A stretch of DNA of 64,000 bases, from contig NC_069135.1 of the NCBI RefSeq assembly GCF_026914265.1, positions 31,715,256 to 31,779,255 of the forward strand. Direction: 5' to 3'. Positions 47,881 to 56,952 of the stretch are shown piece after piece. Origin of the DNA: Mya arenaria. Its lineage: Eukaryota; Mollusca; Bivalvia; Myida; Myidae. The notes beneath the pieces were generated by a model. The model saw only the letters and a list, made by a program, of their open reading frames with translations, was not told the origin of the DNA and ran no database searches. Both the position numbers and the translations under genes were made by a program. Position 1 is the stretch's first letter. Each line of letters starts with the position of its first letter.

Positions 47881-48310
47881 TACAATATGCTTTTATTTGA
47901 AACAATTGCAAATAAACTCATATATCAAATCCAACATTCAAAAACAGCAATGTTGCATGTTTAGGTTGGAAAATTTCACAAACACTTGATTTATATTCAA
48001 TCTACTTTCCCTAAGCAGGCGGGGAATATCAATTCAACGAGTTTGCTTGTTTCCTTTACGATATACTTAAGTAAATTATGGCATTTCAATTGATCGCGGT
48101 TGTGTATGTATTTCTTCAAGATATTTAATCACAAAAGAAAATAAACAATCATTTAAAGTTTTGTGAATTAAGAGGATCTAGTTTAAGTCAGCATTGATTA
48201 AAAAAGGGTATGCTTTATGACGTCAACAAACAACGTCGAGATCATTACTTGTTGAAGTGTGCAAAAATGCAAACAAAAGTATAAATAAAGGTTTGCAAGA
48301 AAAAAGATTA
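47881..48310. other. Non-coding, AT-rich
   Basis: Nothing recognised. Confidence 0.35.
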
Positions 48311-48436
48311 ATCATGTGTTTCTGATCCGGATAAGAAATCCGACCCTCGGGCAAGCTTCGTTACTGGCTTACGCTGGCGACCTCGGGTCTGATTTTACTA
48401 TGTGGACCTGAAGCGCATGAAACATTGGTAGTATGT
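48311..48436. repeat. Palindromic dispersed element, copy 2
   Basis: ATCATGTGTTTCTGATCCGG at left, AAATCCGACCCTCGGGC inside, then GACCTCGGGTCTGATTTT and a decayed right arm (GACCTGAAGCGCATGAAAC). Same family as 640 and 53768. Confidence 0.65.
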
Positions 48437-48876
48437 TCTTAGAAGAAAACAATGCGGTGTCATTGTCGTCGTCGTTTTCGGGCAATGTGAAATGATTAGT
48501 TTTAGACAACATTTAAAGGCATTTCGAGCGAATGCAGATTATGATAAACATATATATTCTTAAAGTACAAGCTTTAAATTACATTTTAAACCAATAAAAA
48601 AGGGGGGTCAAGTTATTCCTAAGAAAAATCTCTCCACTTGAAAAACAAACTCTAGAAAGTTGCACAGTCCGCCATGACAGTTCTTCCAAAATGACCTTTC
48701 AATTATAGGGCAGCAGTTGATGCTTAAATCTCTATTCTAAATGATAAATCAAGCAATAATAGATACTCAATGTATAAAAGTTTCAGGAATAATGATATTT
48801 TTGATTTACAGTGTATTGAGCATGTGAAAAAATGTCTATCAGTCATTAAAACATTATTTTTTTATTGAGAATTTTC

Positions 48877-48924
48877 CACACAACGGAAGTACATATGGCG
48901 CACACAACGGAAGCACATATGGCG
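48877..48924 (+). repeat. Two-copy tandem duplication, 24 bp
   Basis: CACACAACGGAAGTACATAT then GGCG, followed directly by the same 24 bp with one change (GCACATAT). Confidence 0.9.
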
Positions 48925-49256
48925 CAATGGTGGCGTCATACCTGATGGTACTTCTGTCTTTCAGGTGCTTATCTAATTGAAAGTGTCTTGTGGCGTACTC
49001 CGTGTTCAATCCAGGTCGTTGAATGATGGAAAGAGAGCATTAACCTAGCTAAAACAAGTTACAAGGTTGTTCCCCTTGATAAGTTTCAGTTTATTCATGC
49101 AAAAAAATCGACCTTGGTGTCGGGTTGAAATGCTACTCATTAATGCTTACACATCATGTTAAAATGTATTCATACATGACAGTTGAATGTCGGTCGAAGT
49201 ACTTGTAAGGGAGGAAATGAGCTATGGCATTTATCCTAGTCACATGATCAGAAGTT

Positions 49257-49626
49257 TTAAGTGACACTCTTATTCAAAATCGATACATACACATGTATAA
49301 CAACCATTAATTTTGAGTGATAAACGTTTAACTACTTACTAAATAATGCATTTATAGAAAATATTAATTACTGATAACACGATTGTAACCTCGTATTTAA
49401 TAGCTGAAAACGCACAAATATTAAATGATTGGTGAGAGCTTAAAGATTTACTGTGATCTACTTTCGTCTCATTAGGTGAAAATACCGTGTTTTCTGCACC
49501 TTTATTTCAAATTAAACTCGGTATCCTTCATAATATAAGAACCATTGTTTTCGACATTTATTCGTCCTTATTGGTACATTAAACATCTATGGTACATCTT
49601 ATTTGGGAGTAAGAGTATATCTTTAA
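49257..49626 (+). mobile_element. TTAA-MITE family 1, copy 4
   Basis: TTAA-GTGACACTCTTATTC at 49257 and GGGAGTAAGAGTATATCT-TTAA ending 49626. Its right TTAA is also the left TTAA of the next copy. Confidence 0.85.
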
Positions 49627-49900
49627 AGTGACACTCTTATTCAAAATCAATACATACATATGTATAACACATGTATGAACAATATTAATTACTGATAACA
49701 ATATTGTAACCGTCTATTTAATAACTGAAAACGCAAAAATATTAAATGATTGGTGAATGCTAAAATATTTTAGCACTTATTTCAAATTAAACTCGGTATA
49801 ATCCTTCATAAGAACCATTGTTTTCGACATTATTTATCCTTTTTGGTATATTGAACATTTGTGATAAAATCTTATTTGGAAGTAAGAGCTGCATCTTTAA
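49623..49900 (+). mobile_element. TTAA-MITE family 1, copy 5, internally deleted
   Basis: TTAA-AGTGACACTCTTATTC at 49623, right end AGTAAGAGCTGCATCT-TTAA at 49900. It is 278 bp instead of about 375, and head-to-tail with copy 4. Confidence 0.85.
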
Positions 49901-50494
49901 TGACTATTGAAATCAAGTGCAAACAATAGGAACAGTAGGGCGAAACTTTTAAAAGAGCTTACAATGTATCTGACCGCTTTTTGTCTTTAGCTGCGCTGTA
50001 AGGAATGAAATTTGACGAATACGAGACTATGACATAATTTTTCTTTTAAAGTAATTAGCTTTTTTATAATGCACTGGAAGTGACTATTGTCAATTCATAC
50101 GATGAAACTCATGGTCAAGTGGTTTTCAATCAAAGTGTGAATACAGTGTTTAGGGACGTTATATTGATACTTCCGCGTTATTTGTTGGATGAAAGGCAAT
50201 TCACATTTAAATGGTTCAGAAAAATCAGGCCAACCCGTGTCAAAATTTGAATGACAATACTGAGAAAATGGGAAAATATTTTCGCCAATCAGTCAACTTG
50301 AATTTTTCATAATCAACCTTGGATTCAAGCAACTGTGCACCAGATGATCAATTTGCAAGAAAAAAAGAAAATTGTCGAAAACTGACATAAACTTGGTATT
50401 AATGTGTACAATGCATTGAAACTTACTAACTGAAGTACCACATAGTTTACAATTTATTTAAGTTTAGCTTGCAGTTATTTCGTATTTTTCAATT
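49901..50494. other. Non-coding interval
   Basis: The right part (50341-50470) belongs to the repeat also seen at 8690-8960. The rest is unremarkable. Confidence 0.35.
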
Positions 50495-50817
50495 AAAAAG
50501 ATTACTGGGTATGTCTACCTAACATAATTCATTCCTTATGCGTGATTGGCTAGTCGATGTTATCACGTGATATTACCAAGTTAGGTTTATAGTTTAAATA
50601 TACCACTCGTTTGGAGTAATCCTCCGTAGCACAGTGGATACAACACTGGACTGCAATTTTGGCAACACGAGTTCGAACCCGGTCTTCGACACATTTTTTT
50701 TTTTACATTTTGGTACATGTTTTCACAGTTATGATATCAAAGCGTAACACATTCTATTATATAATTGTCCTGAGATTCGTTACAGAAAAAAAACTCTTTT
50801 TGGTACAGTCCCTTTAA
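50495..50817 (+). mobile_element. TIR element with a tRNA-like core, copy 3 (different tRNA core)
   Basis: Shares GTGATTGGCTAGTCGATGTT then ATCACGTGAT with copy 1 (gtgattggttaattggcatt, atcacgtgat) and ends CAGTCCCTTTAAAG. Core 50625-50690: TCCGTAGCACAGTGGATACA (good A box) and ACACGAGTTCGAACCCGGTC (B box), followed by a poly-T run. The core differs from that of copies 1 and 2. Confidence 0.7.
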
Positions 50818-50947
50818 AGCCTATGTCAATTCACCGAAATGGGTTATCAAATTATCTAAAATGAAACATATAACCAGGTTTCAATTCGCCAAGCTTTTTG
50901 ATTGTATTAAAGTGAACAGTAGAAATGTGCAAAATAATAAAATGTTT

Positions 50948-51368
50948 TTAGGCTGAACCCTCACAGATTGGCCGTTTTAACACCTTTTTTTTTAAATTTT
51001 GTCTTGGAATGAACCAATCTTTGTTTAAATATCTGGGAACTAGTGTTATAAGACTGGTGATAAAATATCAGATCGCATGTTTTAATATTTACGTTCGAAA
51101 GTTGTAGTTTTGTTGCTAAAAACGTAACGCCTTATTTATCGGCATATCACATCAATTTTCGAACGTAAGTATGATATACTGCGACCTGATCCTTTATCCG
51201 CAGTCTTATATCACTGGTTCTCAGACATTTTACAAATGGACCGTTTTGACAACTTTTTATTTTCTGCTTTGAATGAGACAGATATTGCCTAAATGATTTA
51301 CGCAATAATTACAAGACAAAAAATAAAAAAGGTGTCAAAACGGTCCATTTGTGAGGTTGCAGCTTTAG
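50948..51368. mobile_element. TTAA-MITE family 2, copy C
   Basis: Left end GGCTGAACCCTCACAGATTG; right end CCATTTGTGAGGTTGCAGC. The halves fold on each other (AAAATATCAGATCGCATGTT against TGATATACTGCGACCTGATC). It is flanked by TTAG on both sides instead of TTAA. Confidence 0.8.
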
Positions 51369-52576
51369 GTTATGGTCGAAATGATATGAAACTGGTATGT
51401 ATTTACCGAAATAACTGGTTAAAGGATGTGTCGCATAAACAATTATTTTGGCAAATGCATACTAATAACCATTTAACCAGCTAAGTGATCGAGAGTATAT
51501 AATGGTAAGTGGTTGTTAGTATGTACTTGGTTTGATTCGATGCAGTAGCATATTGAACCGTTTGTTTTGTGGAAGTGCATTCTAACAATCTTTAAGTTGT
51601 TGAGTGGTCTATACTATGTAATGATTAAATATTTGTTAGGAAAGACTTACAAAAATAAATGGTTTAATATAGCGATTCTTGTGTAAGCACAAACATACAA
51701 TCTTTCGGGTTTTAGGGGTCTACATGATGTTCATCTAACTACCCACTCAATTTGCCAGCCACTGTTTATATCTACCGCTTCATCTTGTTTAAAATCAATA
51801 TCGAATGACTGCTGATTTTATGGAATAAATGTATTGAAAAACCTGAGCAATTCTTCCTTCTCATTGGACCAAACATAATGCTGACTACTGAATTGTGTAA
51901 ACTACTAAATAACTTCGTCAGCCACTCCTTACATCTACCGCTTCAGCTGATTTAATCAGTTACATCTGACTTCTGATTTACGGAAATAAATTTATTGAAA
52001 CTTGTGAAACACTGCCTTTTCATTGGACAAAATATGCTGTTGACCACTAAATATTGACCACTGACCCAGCCCCTGTTACAATCAACCGATTCAACTTATT
52101 AATTGAACTCAATATCGGCTGAGTGCTGATTGACCAAAATAGGTGTAACGCAGATATGAAAAATGCTGCCATTCCGATTGGACAAGATATATTTTTGACC
52201 ACTAGAATTGTATGGAAACGTTTATCGAATATGCTGATGATGTGACCGGACTCGTTTTCTTGTTGACTTGTTTTATGTCGATTTTACAAGACGAATCACG
52301 ACAATTTTCCTTGTAAACTAGTAAGTTTAAGAACTGGAAATGCCGACGTTTTGTTGAACAACATTTTAGACTAGGCAATGTCGACCTAACGTCTTTAACC
52401 ATATTTGTCGACGAAATAATAATTCAACATTTCCAGTTTATTTATGATTTAGTCGACATAATTTTGGCAAAATGTCTCGGTATAACATAACTACAAGATC
52501 ACATCATCATAATAAATATGAAAAACTATCCGTTACAACTGACATTGTCTACTTATAAAAATGAATAATGTATCAT
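51369..52576. other. Non-coding, AT-rich
   Basis: Three loosely similar stretches at about 51740-51850, 51895-52010 and 52060-52150 share phrases such as cagccactgtttatatctac, cagccactccttacatctac and ccagcccctgttacaatcaa, then a repeated cttctcattggacc/cttttcattggac/ccgattggacaag. This is a decayed tandem repeat of about 160 bp. Confidence 0.45.
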
Positions 52577-52861
52577 GTACGTGAAATTTGCGGTCTATTG
52601 GCGTGAAGTTAGCTTTCTGGTCGTTAAGTTATTGTTGTTTTCGAAAAAAAAACCCATTTAAATGGCCTTGAAAAAGAAAACAATTTAGTCCGCCAACTCC
52701 ATGCCTATAGGCCCAAGACCGCAAATCTGTAACGTTACGCCGCAAGGCTACTAACTTCAAGCCGCCAGGTCGATAGGCCGCTACTTAACGACGTTAGGCC
52801 GTTAAATAAACGCCAGACGTTACATAAACGCCGCTTGCCCGCTAACTTCATGAACATTAAA
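52577..52861. repeat. CpG-rich element with short repeated GGCCG/TAAC words
   Basis: The inverted words TGAAGTTAGC (52604-52613) and GCTAACTTCA (52841-52850) bracket a block containing CTACTTAACGACGTTAGGCC and AACGCCGCTTGCCCGCTAAC. Also tttgcggtctattgg at 52587 against ccaagaccgcaaat at 52711. Composition is unlike its neighbours. Probably a decayed inverted-repeat element. Confidence 0.5.
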
Positions 52862-53767
52862 AAATCGGGTTAATTATCCTATCTTTCTATGAAAAACGTC
52901 ATTTATTATATGCTTTCCGTCGGTTTAAAGGGATTTATCAATGGCATAAAAATGTTATTTCACCTTTTCAAACAGTGAAAATATATCAACTTAATAATTT
53001 AATAATAAGTAGAGCCCGTTCTGCTTTGCAAAACAAACATCCGAGCTTACAAGGCTGGGAGGTCATTTCCAAAATGATGTTCCCTGCGAATACTCTTAAG
53101 CGCGTTTTTTTTCTAATAAAATGCAATTATATGTCTTTTATTATCAATTTTAGGCATTTAATAAAAAGAGTAAAACGGTTTGTTTCAGTGTAAGATCGCA
53201 ATATATTTCACCTCGCGAAAACAAAAAGTAAATATTATACTCGTTGCTGTGCCACTCGTAAAATATAACTTTTTTCAGCTCACTTGGTGAAATATATAAC
53301 GATCTTGCACTGCTACACACAATTATTTCACTATTTAATTTTGAATTATTCACGATCCCTATTAATATATACTATTCTAGCACACCGGATAGGCATTTCC
53401 GGTGAATTCAGCCGTGCTGGAAAACTCCATCTGGCATCCCCCATGCCAGATGAGTCACGCGCTGTGACGTAATAATTTCAATTTCTTTTATAATACACGT
53501 TATGTAATCATAATTATGAAATTTAAATAGATGAGTTCCATTAACATTCACTTAACAAAAATAAACTTTAAAAAACAAAACAAAATAACCCTTAAAAGAC
53601 GTAATGTCAAAGGAACTTATTGACGTATGCAGTGAATACAAATTACTGCGCGTCATGACGTCAGTAAACATCATCGCATGCGCTTTTTGGTGATATGTAC
53701 ATAAATGCGCCTTTTTTATATATTTTCTTCACAAAATATGTTAATTAATGTATGCTAGAAAAGATAT
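52862..53767. other. Non-coding interval
   Basis: No gene. Contains the pair of short hairpins at 53429-53468. Confidence 0.35.
53429..53468. other. Two adjacent short hairpins
   Basis: ATCTGGCAT-CCCCC-ATGCCAGAT is a perfect 9-bp stem with a 5-nt loop (53429-53451). Immediately after it, GTCAC-GCGCT-GTGAC (53454-53468) forms a 5-bp stem. The second overlaps TGAGTCA (AP-1-like) and TGACGTAA (CRE-like) words. Confidence 0.5.
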
Positions 53768-53922
53768 CTATCATGTGTTTCCGTTCCGGATAGAAAAATC
53801 CGACCCTCGGGCACGCTGCGTTGTCGGTAACTCGGCAAGCCTCGTTACCTGGCAACGCAGGTGCCCTCGGGTCGGATTTTTCTATCCGGAACGGAAACAC
53901 ATGACAGATATTGTTAGTATGT
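53768..53922. repeat. Palindromic dispersed element, copy 3 (best preserved)
   Basis: ATCATGTGTTTCCGTTCCGG then ATAGAAAAATCCGACCCTCG at left; GGGTCGGATTTTTCTATCCG then GAACGGAAACACATGA at right. These are near-perfect inverted arms of about 45 bp. The loop contains GGCAACGCAGG and TCGGCAAGCCTCGTTACC. Confidence 0.8.
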
Positions 53923-53943
53923 TCGTTTACTAAAACTACGTAG

Positions 53944-54292
53944 CCTTGAAGATGCACTCTCACAGATTGCACATTTTGACAATTTTTTTTTGTCTTGGAA
54001 CAAGCCAATTTATGTAAAACTCCTGGAAACCAGTGATATAAGACTGCTGACAAAAATATCTCCAGAACTTCATATTTAAGTAAAAAAAGAACATGTTTTA
54101 TGCATTTTTCTTAAACATTTAGTAACGCTTATAGCCAAAAAGACATTAATGTTCGAACTGAAATAAGAAAATCTGCGAACTGATCTTTTGTCCGTCTAAT
54201 ATCACTGGATTTCAGATCTTTACGCAAAAAATGGCTCCTTTCAAGACAAAAAAACTAGCTAAAACGGTAAAACTTTGAGAGTGCAGCTTTAA
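53944..54292. mobile_element. TTAA-MITE family 2, copy D
   Basis: Left TTGA-AGATGCACTCTCACAGATT (TTAA changed to TTGA), right CTTTGAGAGTGCAGCT-TTAA ending 54292. It directly abuts the element with a tRNA-like core that follows. Confidence 0.8.
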
Positions 54293-54640
54293 AACAAAAA
54301 TAGCCAAAAGCTCGAATCCTTCAGCAAATGTTTTTTTTTTTTGCTCAAATATCGTCTTTGAAGACCACAATTTTCACTATCATTTATAACGCGATTGAAA
54401 ATTAATTACGGCTCTGAGGTCAACATATCCACCACTTTTGTTAAAGTCCCGGAGACCGTGTGGACTAGCCGGCAGTGTTCTACTTTTTTCTTGACTTACC
54501 GACGTGGTTTCGAACCGGCCATTCAAACCAAAATACTTTTTATGCTTTTACTGTATTTTTCCCGCAATTTCGATTGTTTTCAGATGCATTACCGGGAAAA
54601 CTAATTTCGGTCCAAATACATGAGCAAGTCGCTAAAAATG
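54293..54640 (+). mobile_element. TIR element with a tRNA-like core, copy 2, left end missing
   Basis: Matches copy 1 from aaaacaaaaatagccaaaag onward: gaagaccacaattttcac, acgcgattgaaaattaatta, the tRNA-like block GTCCCGGAGACCGTGTGGAC ... GTGGTTTCGAACC, and the end CAGATGCATTACCGGGAAAA ... CATGAGCAAGTCGCT. The first 70 bp, with the left terminal repeat, are absent; MITE family 2 copy D sits there. Confidence 0.75.
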
Positions 54641-55013
54641 CGCATTTAAATTATTGGAGAAATACGATATTCTGAAAGTTACTGACAATTATTGTCTTGT
54701 TTAAATAATTATTAACCTAATTTAGCAATTCACATTGTGTAACTTCTTGTTTTATTTCCTGGTTTACAAAAATGGGACAACGCTAAAGAAGTCGGTCAAC
54801 GTTTTCTGAAAACAATCGTATAGTTTGCTCTTCGTAAAGGCAAATAAGAACACAGAGACCTGAAAGTATGATTAATATTATATAACCCTAGTGGATTTTT
54901 AGATTTTATAGAATTTTGAAATATTGTCGATTAATCATGAATAATATTTGTATTGTGTCGCATGACGTGATTTATAAGCAGCCCATAAAATGTTGTATTT
55001 TTTTCATTTTCAG

Positions 55014-55059
55014 GATCAAGAATGATTTTACCCAGCTGAGGCCGCATGCAGCTATTTAA
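55014..55059 (+). CDS. ELK: Possible alternative last exon of ELK
   Basis: A strong acceptor (ATTTTTTTCATTTTCAG) is followed by an open stretch in the phase required by the donor-like GTGAGT at 43364. Splicing would replace the stop after ...IPVK by IKNDFTQLRPHAAI and a TAA at 55057. The sequence after it looks untranslated. Supported only by splice signals and phase. The unspliced end resembles human ELK ends well enough to be the true one. Confidence 0.3.
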
Positions 55060-56582
55060 AGTCAGCCATGGGCAAATGTTGGGATGTGCATCATACATTC
55101 AAGTCTCTGTGAACAAGAAAAGTTCAATTCGGACATGAATCAGTCACAGATTGCGATATCCATTACCATATTGAGAAGGACAGAATAATCCTTATTGTTT
55201 AGTTTGCTGGATGTGTTGATTTATCTTGCATTTGAATTCAATATAACCTGTGTAATTGTATCTTTATATATCATGTTCATCAACATTTCATTAAATATGC
55301 ATGCTATATGTATTCTATACTTTGCCGTTGTCGCCGTCATGTGGCGTTGGCGTCATTTCCTGTTCTGCACACGCACGCACGCACGCACGCACACATACTC
55401 GCAAAAGGTGAGCATTGAGGATAATGATCTAGACCTCCAACTTAGGACACAACTTTACCGTTATTCGCCCTTAAGTTCCTCTGGTGTATCTTTGTAGCGA
55501 CTTTCTTATGTCCTGATACATATTTAGATGCTGCTGCTCAGTTCCGTCCGTGCCATTTCACATGACACCGGTACAGTCTACACTCTAATTCGCTCTTTCT
55601 TTGGGAACTGTTGAAATTGGTAGCTCACACACAAGCACACTGGGGAACACGCAAACCTACAACTGAGGGCATTATGCACTACATTAATAAGGTTATTCCA
55701 TGTACGTTGTATAGATAATAAAAATAATAATTTCAAATCACCAACTGCTGCATCATTTTGAATGGTTTGGCTTCCAGGCGCGAAGCTATACATGTACGCA
55801 AAGTTCGCGAAAATAAAATTCAAGTAGGGCCAATTATACCAAAGTTGACCAATTTGCCACTCAATGCTTACATGCCCAATTCAATCACAAGGAAATCTCC
55901 GCGTAGGCATTGTACATTGTAGATCCATCACCGGGCTTCACTAGAAATTCAAAAATGGTATTCAGAAAGTGTTAAACATGCATTTTAACCTTAAGGGCTG
56001 AGGGGTCATGCTCGAAAGGCAAACAGAGATTCTCTCATAGCATCCACAGTGTCCTTCAAAACAGATGTGTGCCTGTGAACAAGATGATGTACTAGGTTTA
56101 TTACCTTTCACTGTAATATTTGGTAGTGCTTGTTCGAGGTGCCACGTGCATTTTAATTTCTTGGCTGATGACGTAATAGCCACAATAATGCGCGCTAAGA
56201 AAACTTTTTTATCATTTAGATATTCATTTTGTTCCCTAGAGTCGCCAAAACAAAAATCGTCAAATACTCTGAAGCGGCAGTTTGTATGGACTAAGGACGT
56301 AAAAAAGTAAATCACGCTTGTCGCGCCTAAAGCCTTTCAACGCTCTCAGCGCTTTGATAATTATTTCATCGAAAATAAAACGTGCATGTTGGAAATTCGG
56401 TTTGCCACAATAAACAGAAATATATTCCTCATGTAAAGAAAGTTTGGCGTCGTTATATAATCATGAATCAATCGGAGTTGAGACAAATGGGTGTACCACT
56501 TATTCGGTTTCGTGTTATCCTTTCATGTTTGAAATGCTCTTCTTCAGTGTGTTTTGGTGCTTTCTTACTAGGAAAACGGACA
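55060..56582. other. Non-coding, possibly ELK 3' untranslated region at its left
   Basis: No gene recognised. Contains the ACGC microsatellite at 55368-55396 and an AATAAA at about 55725 on the minus-strand side only. The open frames at 55962-56315 and 56382-56695 show no known domain. Confidence 0.35.
55368..55396 (+). repeat. ACGC microsatellite
   Basis: Six ACGC tetranucleotides followed by ACAC. Confidence 0.9.
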
Positions 56583-56952
56583 TTAGAGCTGCACTCTCGC
56601 AGATATACCATTTTTACATTTATTTTTATTTTTTTGTCTTGGAAAGAGCAGATTTTCGCGTTAGTATCTGCAAACCAATGATAAAAGATTGCTGACAAAA
56701 GATCAGATCGCAGTTTTGCATATTACCGTTCGAAAATTAATGTTTTATGGCTTAAACCGTTACTAACGGTTTAAACAAATGTATCAAACATTAATATTTG
56801 AACTTAAATATATAAATCCGCGATCTACTATTTTACCAGCCGTCTTATATAACTGGTTTCCATGGATTTTCGCAAAAATTGGCTTGTTCCAAGACAAAAA
56901 TAAAATTAAAAAAAGTTGTCAAAACGTTCAATCTGTGAGAGTGCAGCTTTAA
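56583..56952. mobile_element. TTAA-MITE family 2, copy E
   Basis: Left TTAG-AGCTGCACTCTCGCAGAT, right AATCTGTGAGAGTGCAGCT-TTAA ending 56952. Long palindromic halves (AAGATCAGATCGCAGTTTTG against AAATCCGCGATCTACTATTT). Confidence 0.85.

Noticed and set aside
50625-50695. Functional tRNA gene
   Set aside because: A and B boxes are present, but the acceptor stem does not pair; tRNA-derived repeat.
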